From Ligula intestinalis (taxonomy: Eukaryota; Platyhelminthes; Cestoda; Diphyllobothriidea; Diphyllobothriidae): a stretch of DNA of 64,000 nucleotides. The notes under the pieces were generated by a model. The model worked only from the letters and a program-made list of their open reading frames with translations. It ran no database searches and was not told where the DNA came from. The stretch's first letter is position 1. Every line of letters starts with the position of its first letter. The stretch spans positions 47,292,474-47,356,473 of the forward strand of contig JAYGXS010000003.1 of assembly GCA_036362985.1 (NCBI GenBank). Direction: 5' to 3'. This document shows, piece by piece, positions 22,505 to 32,759 of this stretch. A program made the position numbers and the translations under genes.

Positions 22505-24074
22505 GGATATGAGACGCTCACCTTATCACACCATTACCAAATGGCTGGTAAAAATCTTGAAGCCACTTGGAAGTGACCTATATTCTCGAAGCTTGAAAGA
22601 CACATTTGAGTTTGTTGAAGTTATAAAGGATATGAACGTTGGTTGAAGTAAGATGCTCTCATTGGAGGTATCATCACTTTTTACTAACGTACTCGTGGTA
22701 AAAACCATAAACTACCTCTGTGACGTTATCCGGGGCATGAATTACCGGATAAGTATACCCGTGGAAACCCTCAAAGAACTTCTTACGCGATGCACACAAA
22801 AGGTACAATTTCTCTGCAATGGTCGGCTTTACAGCCAGATAGTATGGCGATAGGCTCACCACATGGTCCGTTTCTTGCAAATGGCTGTATGGGCAGGATC
22901 GAGAAAACAAGCCTAAGGAACACCATCAATGACCTTGCATTTTACGGTCGATGTGTGGATGAAAATTTCTGACTGACAGACTATAACGCTGAGACTGACG
23001 CCCTAGTCGCGAAGTTAAACAGCGCGCATCCATCACTCAAATTTTCTGCAGAGAATGAGAAAGACGATGAAATTGCGTTCCTTGATGTCCTTTCGCGAAG
23101 GCAAGATGATGGATCTATCCTGCATAGGGTATTCCGAAAGAAAACTTGGACGGGACAATACACCAACTTTCACAGTTTTGTTCCCCTAAATATAAAACGA
23201 AATCTAGCCCAGAGATTAGCAGCTAGGATACGACAGATCTGCTCTTCTGCAACTGTCGAAGCTTAACTCCAACAACTGCAGCACACACTTATTGAAAATG
23301 GATACCCGGAAGGGTTCATCCTCAGGAATATTGGCAAACGCGCCTAAAAGCCTGCTACCTTAAACGCTGAAAAGAAAGACGTGCTCATAAAACTGCCTTT
23401 CTTAGGTGCTGCAACAAGTGAGCTGATCAGAGAAGACCTGAGGAGTGCAATTGCAAGTGCTTTCCCCCACAGCGAACTTACGGGTGTTCTTCATGAACTT
23501 TCTCCTCCTACAATTGGGAAGTAAAGACTGACTCCCGCTGAAGGCCACATCCATGTGCATTTACTCTTTTACTTGCTCCTGTGGAGCAAGATACATCGGG
23601 TGCACAACGAGGCACTTCGAAAAGAGGATACGTGAGCAAATGCCAGCCTGGTTAAGTAGAGATGAAACTAGATCGATCTCGAGTTCTATTCTTGCACATC
23701 TTGTCGATACGAAACATCGACTCGACACTAACGAAGCCTTTCAGGTTGTCTACCGTACATCAACTAACTTTTTCAAGTGCCTGCGCCAATGGGTGCTTGC
23801 AACAGCCGAAACAGTGGCTATACGGCTAGCGAATCCAGTTTTGTGTTGTCAAAAGACGCTGACCCAAACCCGGCCGGCCCGAACGCCAGCTGGCGATCGG
23901 ATTTCGCCCCCACGCCCTAGTGACAGTCAATCGCTTCGTGCAAATAGCAGCAATTATCATGCCATGTATCTGACCTCTGACCAACTCCCACAGCCTAACT
24001 CAATTCCTACCCCTCCTTGTCCCACCAACACAGGACCCTCTGCGCGCCGAGCTAACGATGCGGGCGGCGTGTAA
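22505..24074 (+). mobile_element. Penelope-like element (RT plus GIY-YIG), decayed
   Basis: Plus-strand frames follow the PLE order. HTITKWLVKIL and the RT block LEVSSLFTNV lie at 22.5-22.7 kb. The FLCNGRLYSQI..AIGSPHGPFLAN block lies at 22.8-22.88 kb. The catalytic-motif position reads YGRCVDENF near 22.95 kb, then EIAFLDVL near 23.07 kb, then the endonuclease from 23.55 kb. The usual YVDD has become CVDE, losing the second catalytic Asp. At least four stops or frameshifts break the frame. It differs in sequence type from the minus-strand PLE at 25-30 kb. Confidence 0.7.
23553..24074 (+). pseudogene. PLE GIY-YIG endonuclease ORF (3' end of element)
   Basis: A 173-codon open frame begins CIYSFTCSCGARYIGCTT after its Met. 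This is the Y..C.CG..YIG..T core of Penelope GIY-YIG domains, where the Cys residues form the zinc-binding insertion. R-FEKRIREQMPAWL follows, then an ILAHLVDTKH block like the H..T.H motif typical of PLEs. The C-terminal third is Pro/Ser-rich. In an intact element this nuclease nicks the target for RT priming. Here the RT part is broken, so activity in cis is unlikely. Confidence 0.65.
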
Positions 24075-24149
24075 ATGATAAATTTTAATCAGAATACACT
24101 ATTTAACCCCGTTTACCTGTACAGGCTTCATTTCCCCTGCAAATGTTTT

Positions 24150-24180
24150 GGCCTGATGAAAATTTGCTCAAAACATATGC
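24150..24180 (+). ncRNA. Possible hammerhead-like core downstream of PLE
   Basis: GCCTGATGAAAATTTGCTCA followed by AAAC places a CUGAUGA box and a GAAAC-like box (CAAAAC) about 9 bases apart, just 3' of the PLE endonuclease. The short stem II and mutated G make this a weak candidate. Confidence 0.18.
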
Positions 24181-24985
24181 TTGGCAAATTGACCTCTCAA
24201 AGGAATATTTGTACACAAAATAAGCTGATGATATGGTTGTTGGTAACGCCCTCAAAAATCAGACCAATCTCCAGGTTCTGAACGATTGTCTGAACCACGT
24301 AGCGGCATGATAGTTTGCCAATGACCTTCTGCGGAATAATTAGAATTCAGTATATTACGTTTCTAATTACGACCCTCTCCCAGCCCTGACTCCTTAGATA
24401 TCTTAGCCAAAGAGGTGTCCTCTTTTCGGCACCTAGGTAGTACTCTGACATCTAATCGCTCATTTTCTCTTCGGATCGAAACCCTTTTATTAAATTTGTA
24501 AACTTATATAGTATATCCATCAAATGCGTTCCTAGCACAAACCTCAAGTCTTAATTCGGTGATTTGTTTAATGCCTGCGTGCTCCCCTCATTATCTACGG
24601 CTTTCTGGCTATTAATTCAACCCTGCTTAAAAATAATTCGTGTCTTTTAAACGTCTCCTACGAATGCTCTCTTTAGCTGTCGGTGCTTAATAAGTGCATT
24701 TAGTTGACCTTATAATACATCGACATTTTAAAACCGTCAATCACTTCGCTGATCGAATTCTTCACGAGGTCTCCCAGCCCTCCACTCTGACCTAATGACT
24801 GCGAAGCCTTCTCGCACCGTACGCCAAGGCTTTCGACTTATCTCCTGGCGTATATCGGCATAACAACATTATTTACTGCTATTTCTAGCACGCTACCTCA
24901 CGTGTACAGAAAGATAAATCCAGAAGCGGAGGTTGAATCTGTCTGCATAACAGATGTGTATTTTATTTAAAAGTCTAGCAACGGA
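24181..24985. other. No gene recognised
   Basis: AT-rich sequence with no domain-bearing frames; it separates two PLE clusters. Confidence 0.4.
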
Positions 24986-24989
24986 TCAA

Positions 24990-25270
24990 GTTGTTTATTC
25001 TTCTGAGCTTTCAGGCTCTTGGGGGAGTCCACCGTCAGAGATAAAGCGTCTACGAAAAGCAAGCGACAGTTATAGGGGGTAGGAGCCAATCAAGCGTCAT
25101 GGGGTAGGGGGGGGGTTGGAGGGTGGAAGAAGGAAGGGGGGGAGGGAAAGTCCACCGTCAGGGCTAATAGCTGCCAAGAGAACAAGCGACAGTTGTGGGG
25201 GGAGTAGGAGCCAGTCAAACGTCATACGGGCAGAGAAAGGAGGGGGGGGAGTTTGAGAGGGGAGAGGGGG
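24990..25270 (+). repeat. PLE pseudo-LTR with tandem G-rich units
   Basis: TTTATTCTTCTGAGCTTTC near 24992 matches the PLE terminus seen at 11.38 and 12.25 kb. A unit of about 120 bp beginning TCCACCGTCAG is then present twice (from about 25029 and 25150), each with GCGACAGTT and GGAGCCA-TCAA-CGTCAT words and ending in long G runs. It lies 3' of the minus-strand PLE endonuclease and inverted to it, as does the repeat at 12.1-12.28 kb relative to its ORF. G tracts of 7-10 bases occur near 25107-25117, 25137-25143 and 25240-25248. Confidence 0.5.
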
Positions 25271-25274
25271 GTCA

Positions 25275-26511
25275 TTAATCAACAGTGTCCGCCGCGCGGG
25301 TGGTCCTGCGGAGAGCGACATATGCGGGCACCAACTCAATACTTCTGTTCACTGAGTTGTCATCCGAAGCCCAGGCTTCAATTAGCTCGCGTTCGGTCTT
25401 GCCCTCGGCGTGAGCAATTATCCTTGTCGCTGCGACGTTAAAGTCGTGGCCCGTCTCATGGGTGTGGGCCGCCACGTGGGACAGTTCGTCACCCAGCCTC
25501 ACAGCCCGTTCACGCTCATTTATGCGTGATCCCAGCATGCGTCCAGTTTTCCCTGTGTAGTTACAAGGGCAGCGTGAACATGGGATGCGATACACTACCC
25601 TAAATTGTTCTGTAGGGTTCAGCTGACCTTTTTTTCATAACCTGGCTGCGCATGGTAGCCTTGGGACGGTGTGCAATTCCGACACCCAGTTCCGCAGCGA
25701 TGCGCTCGGTCGCTTTTGAGACATTATTGATGTACGGTAGAGCGTGCCATATTCACGGAGGTTCTTCACTTTGGGCCCTCCGGGGCCGAACGCGTAGGCA
25801 GCGGCTCATAAATGCTTTCAGATAACCATTCCGCATGAGCTGGTCGCTAAGGTATCGGGCTTCGTGTGCCTTGTCTTCGGGCCTACTGCAGTGGGTTTCA
25901 ATTCGTTTAAAGAGCGTTTTTACACAGCTTCGTTTGTGGGCAACCGGATGGTTGCTGTTAAAACTGAGAAGTTGTGTCGTGTTAGTTGCCTTCTTGTAGA
26001 CCGTCGTCTCAATTTCACCGTTGGGTGTTCTCTTGATGAGGACATCCAGGAAAGGCAGCTGCTGCTCTTGTTCTTCTTTCCGCTTGAATTATATGTCAGG
26101 AAATATTCCATTGAGCAAGTCATGGAAGTTTTGCAGCATGTTTCTCTTGAGGATAACAAACGTGTCGTCGACGTAGTGGCACAAGAATACAGGCTCATTT
26201 TGGGCGAAGGCGATGTGTTCTAGCTTCTGCATAACCAGTTCTGCCACTTAGCAGAAGATCGGGGAGCCCATCGGCGTTCGTTTGATCTGTTCGGACGTTT
26301 CTTTCGCAAAGGTAAAGTACGTTTTCAGGCAGAATTCGAATAAACTCATAAGGTGTTCAATTTTGAGTGGGCACTGAGCCTCATCGTATGCCTCTTCGAG
26401 TCTCTTGCGCAAGACTACGTGCGCCAGATTTGAGGGTTTGGTATCAATAAAGAAGTCACATGATTTCGTCCGATTGAATCTTGCACTTGTACTTGTTACG
26501 GCTTTGATCAT
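25275..26511 (-). pseudogene. Penelope-like element: RT core and GIY-YIG endonuclease
   Basis: Minus-strand order: LAHVVLRKRLEEAYDEAQCP (26.42-26.36 kb), KRTPMGSPI (26.28-26.25 kb), the catalytic YVDDTF (YVDD at 26164-26175, intact), QLPFLDVL (26.05-26.03 kb), AELGVGIAHRP (near 25.7 kb), and the endonuclease IPCSRCPCNYTGKTGRMLGS (25.59-25.54 kb). The last fits the GIY-YIG core with Cys pairs. A C-terminal block AWASDDNSVNRSIELVPAY follows. Several stops and frame changes interrupt it. Its N-terminal part is found 3.3 kb upstream at 29.78-30.11 kb, separated by an RTE insertion. Confidence 0.72.
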
Positions 26512-26528
26512 GCCTGATCACGCCAGCC

Positions 26529-28299
26529 TCAATGATGTCCCGAACGGTACCTCTCCATGCGGAGCGATTGGCGGCAGCGGATCTGGAAAGCTCCCCCCAG
26601 TCTCTTCTCCAGTGACGGAGACCGAAGATAGAAGGTCCGAGGACTGCTTCCATGTCTTGAGGGACGGTGTCGAGCCAAGTCTTCAACTGCCCTCCTCTTC
26701 AACATTTCCAGGTGGGCTGCGGTGGTGGGCGGGGGGCAGCATAACAAAGCTTGTTGGGCGAACGGCGGACGCCTTTCTTGAATGGCCTGAGATATCCTCG
26801 TGATACGATCGCAGTGGATGCGGACTGTCTCATTTGAGATGAAGTCGCTATACTTAACTCGCAGGATCGTCCTCAGGCATCGGTGGTCAAAGACCTCCAG
26901 TCTTCGCTCATCTTCAGCGCGCACAGCCAAGCATTCACATCCATAGAGGAGGACTGACCGGATAGATGCACGGTATACACGAATATTCGTGGCGATGGAG
27001 ATGTTACGTCGCATCCATAGGCGCCTTCGAAGGATCGAGAAAACCCAGCAAACGGCATCGATACGGGAGACAATGTCGTCCTTACTCTGCCCATTCAGTA
27101 GCAGCCTCGCCCCGAGGTATTTAAAGCTGTCTACTTCTTCAAGTTGATGGCCATTAATCCCCAGGGGTGCCTTTTCCTGGTCAGGGATGCAGCTCGAGAA
27201 CAACTTAATCTTTCCGGCATTTATGGACATGCCAACCGACATAAATATCTCATTTAACCGCTACACTACCGACTGTAGACCACTAAAGCTTGAGGCTATC
27301 AGCGCAATATCATCGGCGTAGTCAAGATCAGTTAGCCGGCATCCGGGTGCAAGCTCAACACCGTCCTCTGCATGTAGGGCTTTGCCGAGAATCCAGTCAA
27401 TGAGGTATTAAAAAGAATGGGCGAAAGGACGCAGCCCTGTCGGACACCAGACCGGATATCGAACGATTGAGAGAGATTGTTGTGGACCAGGACTCGTGCG
27501 GTGGTTGACCGATAGTAGGCCTTAATCGTGGCAATGAGTTTGGTCGGTACTCCATCCAGTTCCATTATTTGCCACAGGGACTCACGATGGATGGAATCGA
27601 ATGCAGCGGTGAAGTCGACAAAGCAAAGAACCGTCGGTTGCTGGTAGCTATGGCGGAATTCTAGAGTGCGCCTCAGTGTGAATATTTGATCAGCACATCC
27701 ATGCCCAGCTCGGAATCCGGCTTGGTTGGGTCGTGTCCTGGAGTCACGCACAGACTGGAAGCGCCTGATAAGAACAACAACGAAGATCTTTGCAGCATAA
27801 TCGATAATTGGTAGTTCTCGCATCTTGTATTATCTCCCTTCTTGTGGACAGGTACAAGGATACCTGAGCCCCAGTCATCGGGAACGGCCTCTTCTCGCCA
27901 CGCCTGTACAATCACCTCACGGAGCCGAGGAGCCAGGGTGTCGACACGGGACTTGTAGATTTCTGCAGGAATACCGTCCTCTCTGCACGCCTTGTTGTTG
28001 CGTAGCCTCTGCATTGCATCGGTAATGTCGTCTTTGGAAGGGACATCACACGACACTACGTAGGCAGGAGAGGATTGAAACTACGCTGTGGCGGAGAGGG
28101 AGAGTGTGATGGGTTGCTCGTCAAAGTTGAGTAGGTGCTCGAAATGTTCACGCCAGCGATCGATCTTGGCCGATTTGTTAGCAATAAAACCTCCATTCAC
28201 ATCGCGAACAGAATCACAGAGTGTCGGGGGCTTACCACTAACTTGGCGGATGATTTGGTACAATTTTCGAGTGTCATCAACATTAGAAGCCTGCTCCAT
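26529..28299 (-). pseudogene. RTE reverse transcriptase domain
   Basis: Five broken frames follow each other. One has GKPPTLCDSVRDVNGGFIAN; one has RLRNNKACREDGIPAEIYKS (RT motif 1-2 region); one has VLCFVDFTAAFDSIHRESLW (first catalytic Asp) and SGVRQGCVLSPILF. The YADD motif sits between frames at 27309-27320. The thumb region has VDSFKYLGARLLLNGQSKDD. A 237-codon frame (26529-27242) carries the C-terminal part. This would copy element RNA at the target nick, but the frame is no longer continuous. Confidence 0.72.
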
Positions 28300-28555
28300 C
28301 GAAGTCGCCGTTTTGAAACAATACTCTAGCCGACTTTGCTGTCAGCTTTCGAAGTTTGCGGAAGGAGGCATCGTTCCGGGACCTGGCTCGAGTCGTCTCG
28401 GCCGACAGCTGCAGGGTTCTTCCGCTGATCCAGTCACTGTGGTGCCGCTGAGTGAATCCGAGAATTTTCTCAGCTGCTTCATAGACAGATGTCCTCAGAG
28501 ATGGCCACTTGCTACTGCTCTCGTTGTCAGCCTGGGTCATAAGACGGGACCGGAT

Positions 28556-29397
28556 TTATGTGCTTAGAGCCTCGGTAGTGTCGTTTTGCCGGAGCTTTGC
28601 GACATCAAGGCGTCTCGCCCGTGGCATTTTGGGCGCAGATGAGAGGTCAACCTTCAGGCGCGTGCGAACGAAAGCATGGTCAGACCCGTGGACGTTACCA
28701 GTTTCGGCGCCCCGCATCGACCTGCTATCGTGGACCCAGCTGCGAAACCATGAACCAACTGGAATGTAATCGATCTGACTGGCGGTACGGCCATCGTTCG
28801 AATACCAAGTCAGTAGATGTTTGTGACGATGCTGAAAGCATGTGTTGGTAACAAACAGTCGGTTGTGTTCAGCAAACTGCAGCATCCTCCCACCATTGTC
28901 CGTTCGAGAGCCAAGCCCAAAACGACCAAAAAGTGGGTGTTTGTCGGGTCAGAGGGCCCAGTCCGGCCATTCCAGTCCCCGGCAACAATTAGCAGATCAC
29001 ATTGAGGGAGTCTTTCGACTAGCTCCTGCAGCTGCGAGTAGAAGTTGTCTTTGTCCTGTTGTTTAGCCGCCGATGTAGGTGCATGCACAGATACGACCAA
29101 GATGTTCGTAAAATGGCCTTTTAGTCGAACATAGGCCATTCGGTCGTTGACTGGTTCTCACGCCGGTAGTACACAGTTGGCTTGTTCCGAGAGGGCAATA
29201 GCCACACCGTGTCTACCAGATGAGTCACTCGGACCACCGTGATACAGGGTGAGATGGGAATTGACCCCCGGGATTTTGAGTTCTCGGGCGCCTGAATCGG
29301 GGAGTCGGACTTCGGATAGGCAACAAACATCCACGTGATATTCATGGAGACTGTGCGCCGTCAGACTTAGAGTACCATGTTCTAGAAATTCTCGCAC
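28556..29397 (-). pseudogene. RTE endonuclease domain
   Basis: Frames give VCCLSEVRLPDSG (metal-binding Glu region), VAGDWNGRTG (D-x-N motif), QIDYIPVGSWFRSWVHDSRS and NVHGSDHAFVR (the terminal S-D-H motif). These are the ordered signatures of an exonuclease III/APE-like fold that nicks target DNA for priming. The catalytic residues that can be read are intact. The domain is split by at least two frameshifts (near 29.15 and 28.87 kb). Confidence 0.7.
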
Positions 29398-29779
29398 ATT
29401 CCAGCATCCGATACCAAGAGTCCGTTTTTTGTTGAGCAGTCCAGCTTACATATTATTCGGCTGCACCGCCAGACAAGTGTTGCGGAACGCGTCGGTTCCC
29501 GCGCACGCCACAGCTTTGGTTATAGTCGAGTAAGTAGACATGAGGTTTCTTGGGAATTTTGAATACAGGCGGGTCCCCAACGGTTGCTTGGATTATTTGT
29601 TCGAGGTTGTCTCCTCTAGCACTTTGGCTCAAGAATCTAACCACAAGGTAGTGGTGGTGATGGTGGCAACCAAACCTATTTAATGGTGGTTCACGCTTGC
29701 CAAGTCACAGTGTCGTCATGGGGACTTACGGCATTTTATAAGACAATCGGTGCGCCAGACCTTAGCCCACCGCGCCCTG

Positions 29780-30110
29780 GATCGTTCGATCTCGGAGGTC
29801 TTCAAGGAATTGAGAGGCTGATTGAGCTGAGGTAGTCGAGTCGCCTTGGAGGAATTTCAATTTTCTATGCATCCACTTTGCCAAATTATAAGTAGGGCTG
29901 CCTTTAAGGACAACAATTGGCCGAAGTTGGACATTCGATTTGTGAATTTTTGGCAGTCCGTAGAATCAGGCCAGAGCGGTATCTGTTAGTTTCATTTAGC
30001 GCCACTCGTTCGTCGTGATCACATTCTTCTGCCGATATTCTCTGAGTAGTTTGGTCGGTTCTGCCTTAAGCATGCAAATACCTGGAACGCGAACGTTCTC
30101 ATCCATTTAA
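29780..30110 (-). pseudogene. PLE N-terminal and first RT block, upstream half of an interrupted PLE
   Basis: The minus strand reads MDENVRVPGICM, then FYGLPKIHKSNVQLRPIVV, LKGSPTYNLAKWMHRKL and SASQFLEDLRDRTIQ. PKIHK and the LRPIV block are diagnostic of Penelope RTs. The frame ends at TIQ. At the far side of the RTE, PLE sequence resumes at IQSDEIM (about 26.47 kb), which reads as the natural continuation. Confidence 0.65.
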
Positions 30111-30139
30111 AAGTCTAGATTTTCATGCATTTTGTGAAT

Positions 30140-30590
30140 CTATCTCGTGGTCTCAGTGAAAAAGCCCTTCTCCTGAAAATTTCGAATGCCACCAGCTGTT
30201 ACTCTTATTCTTATTCCCTCGTGGAAGGAAACTTCCACTGCGTAAGCTATGGAAATTTTCACGTCTTTTTTTTTGATACTAACAAACATATTGTCAACCT
30301 ACTGACACCAAATGAGAGACGCATTTTGGGTGAAAGCAGCGTCAACTAGCTCCCGTAGGACCATTTTTGCCCATAAATTGGTGTCATGGTACCCATCGGA
30401 GTTTTTTATTTCCTCATAGGTTTCCCAAACAAAGGTTAAGCACGTCTTTTGGCTAAATTCTAACAGCCTGAGGAGGTTTCGATTTTGAATGGAATTCGAA
30501 TCTTGTCGTATGCACCTTCAAGTCTATTGCGCAAAACTTCGGCTATGTAAGCAAGACCTTTAACTAGGTCAACCAACCAATGAATCTCGT
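30140..30590 (-). pseudogene. Second PLE fragment (middle of RT), out of order
   Basis: Minus-strand frames give LAYIAEVLRNRLEGAYDKI, KTPMGTM, and a decayed catalytic position VDNMFVSIKKKD where Tyr and the second Asp are lost. These match the middle of the PLE at 26.0-26.5 kb. Here they lie upstream of an N-terminal PLE block, so this is a separate, truncated copy adjacent to the interrupted one. Confidence 0.5.
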
Positions 30591-30599
30591 CTCCTTGAA

Positions 30600-31255
30600 C
30601 CCCAAAGAACGAATTGAATCTGAGATGAGAACACTCAACAGATGGGATGGAGACTTATTCTTGTTTATGAGCGGGCGTTTTGTTTAACTTAAATAGCATT
30701 CTTTTGGAAGCAAATTATTTCCTTGTTACTCAATTTTATGGTCTTTAGACGCATGAATACAATTCGTGTTATAAACTAGTTCACTGAAATTCGAATTATG
30801 CTCCGTTTCACAAGAAATATGCATTTTTATCTGTTGGATTGCGTCCGTAGGGGGCTTATTTTATGCTTATAAAAGTGCCGAATGCAACGAGATCACAAAG
30901 TTACAAAAAGATTTCAGTCGCCGGGCAGTCATATTCGAATTTGTGCAGAATCGCACTTTCAGCAATTTGAAATGTGCTGCAAGGAACTGGCAAACGAGGT
31001 TGTTAGGTCGCATGGACTTTAGACCGATACACCGATCTAACGACTACATGCCCAGTGGTATTACGCCTTGCAGTGTGCATAAATGTTAGCGATTGCACCC
31101 GGATGCCGAAAAGGCATTGGAGGCTGTTGGTCACCTTATCCACCCATTTGGGTTTGGAGGCAGTCATCAGACGCCAAGAAAAGGAAACTAAACAACCTTT
31201 AGTAGCATAGACAGATAGCATTGCCGGCAAAACAAGGGAAACTTGAATAGCTATC
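30600..31255. other. No gene recognised
   Basis: No conserved frame. Near 31207 a TAGCATTGCCGGCAAAAC word resembles the SINE family B end. Confidence 0.4.
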
Positions 31256-31261
31256 GTAGGG

Positions 31262-31560
31262 GGTTGAGTGAGTTAAACTCGGCAACTGTGATCTTCAGAC
31301 CATGCTTACTTAGTGGAGGAGAAGTCCGTTAAGTTTAGAGTAGAGGGAAGAGTATATTGTGTACACAAGGGAAAGGAAAATAGATGGAGGAAGTCTGACT
31401 TGGGAGAACACAACCGCTCAGGAGATTGACCGGGTCCCAAGTGACTGTTTGAGAACAGTCAGGCCAGTAGACAGAGAGAGCGCGTTCATTTGCTAGGTCG
31501 GCCTGTGATTAGTTGGACACCGTGCGGATGGACAGCGTGTGGATGGTCCATGTCCCGTGC
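31262..31560 (+). repeat. Dispersed repeat family C, partial copy
   Basis: It begins GTTAAACTCGGCAACTGTGA and continues with a CTTCAGACCATG-like word and an AGAGGGAAGAGTATATTGT segment. The other copies have the matching order TAACGGCTGCGATCTTCCAG, GAGAAGT and a TATATTGTTTAC or TTTATTCTGCAG word. No coding capacity. It may be the body of a SINE composite, because tRNA-like heads lie close to three copies. Confidence 0.4.
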
Positions 31561-31654
31561 GCCAGTAATTATGGCGACCGCAACGACCTTGATGTATAGA
31601 CAGATTGAGGTCACGACAAGAAGGGCAAGCATCGTGCGGGCAACGAATACTACA

Positions 31655-31810
31655 CAGCCATTTCTGGCTTATTAGCCGTCAACAGCCATTGATACCCAGA
31701 CCTAAGTGATGCACGATGCGAGTCTCGAACTTGCAACCTTTTGATCAGAGTCTTACACGCTAACAATCGAGCCACGAGTTCGTTGTCTTGCCAGTCTAGG
31801 TCAGGAGTTA
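31655..31810 (-). repeat. tRNA-derived SINE family B, copy on minus strand
   Basis: On the minus strand a head (CGAACTCGTGGCTCGATTGT) with an A-box-like region precedes GGTTGCAAGTTCGAGACTCG (B box GTTCGAGAC). The family tail follows: TGGGTATCAATGGCTGTTGA and GCTAATAAGCCAG-type words. The matching plus-strand copies are at 32.5 and 43.9 kb. It is a repeat, not a tRNA gene. Confidence 0.55.
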
Positions 31811-31959
31811 TTGACACTCTTTGGTTAACGTTCACCAACCGCTAACGGAACTCACTTGCCCCGCTATGCCTTTGCCTTTGGCTTTATTTCTCGGGCACTG
31901 ACGGCAGCCGTAACAGCTTGTAGCATAGGCACATAGTTTTGCTGGTATCGCAATGTGTT

Positions 31960-32475
31960 AAAGCTACTAAGGTTCAACCCTAACGGCTGCGATCTTCCAG
32001 GCCCAGTTCTTTAAGAGTTTAGAGAAGTTTTGGGAAGAGCAGATTGTTAGGAAAGGTTTATTCTGCAGAAGGAGAGAAGAATTGTTAGGACAAAGGTTGA
32101 TTCGGTCTGGTGTTGCGTTCGTCATGAGGGCCGTGAGAGCGCGGCAGCGTCAACGCGTCCGCCCCGAAAAGGGGCGGAATGCCAAGTGAGTTCTGGCGTC
32201 AGCAATCGGAGGCGGCGGCCGAATCCCCTTTTTTTCTCGCGGCCTTGATGGTGATTGGTTGTACCGCACGGAGGTAGACACTGGTGTGGGTGATCAGTGT
32301 CTCGTGCACCAGTTTGCGTCTGGTCGGAGGCAGACCGAAAAGTACATTTGCGCGAGGTCCTTTGCTCTGAGTGACCTCGTCTGTGGCGTCAAGTTAGGTG
32401 GGCGTCGGGCAGAAGCGACCACTACACAGGCAAAGACAAGGGATACTGAAGTGGCCATTTTTGCTTATTAGCCGC
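31960..32475 (+). repeat. Dispersed repeat family C, long copy
   Basis: AACCCTAACGGCTGCGATCT starts a unit of about 500 bp. It includes a GTTGATTCGGTCTGGTGTTG word, a run of GCGTCCGCCC/GGCGGAATG words, GATGGTGATTGGTTG, TAGACACTGGTGTGGGTG and a GGAGGCAGACCGAAAAGTAC block. The same blocks occur in order at 44222-44665. A 70-codon ORF inside is not conserved between copies and is rejected. Confidence 0.6.
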
Positions 32476-32482
32476 CGTCAGT

Positions 32483-32690
32483 CGGTCGAGCCGAGCTCGT
32501 GGTTCAATAGTTAGAGCGCTTGACTTCGCTCAAAAGGTCGCGAGTTCGATGCTCGGGTGATGCACCACTTACGTCTGGGTATAACTGGCTGACGGCGGTT
32601 AATAAGCCAGCAATGGCCATTTCAGTCCCCCACCTTTTCCGGCAATACTATCTGCCTATACTACTGATGGCTATGACCACCGTTATGGCT
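32483..32690 (+). repeat. tRNA-derived SINE family B, plus-strand copy 1
   Basis: The tRNA-like head (32493-32562) has GTTCAATAGTTAGAGCGC (A-box region) and GCGAGTTCGATGC (B box). The body follows: GTCTGGGTATAACTGGCTGA, TAATAAGCCAG and TCCGGCAATACTATCTGCC. The layout matches the copy at 43.9 kb base for base over long stretches. It lies directly 3' of a family C repeat, as if the two travel as one unit. Confidence 0.6.
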
Positions 32691-32759
32691 TGAGAAATGA
32701 AGCCCAAGGGAGGGCAGACTGGGACAAGTGAGGTTCGTTAGCGGTCGGTGAACGTTCAT

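Larger units (their letters stand above)
26529..29760 (-). mobile_element. RTE-clade non-LTR retrotransposon, nearly full length, decayed
   Basis: Domains read in order on the minus strand: an apurinic-type endonuclease (29.40-28.56 kb), a linker, an RTE-type reverse transcriptase with FDSIHRESLW and GVRQGCVLSPILFN, and a catalytic DYADDIAL with YADD at 27309-27320. A C-terminal block resembles other RTE proteins (VPQDMEAVLGPSIFGLRHW). The 5' part (29.40-29.76 kb) includes a probable leader. Sequence on both sides belongs to one PLE, so this copy inserted into a PLE. Several frameshifts divide the ORF, so it is inactive. Confidence 0.75.
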
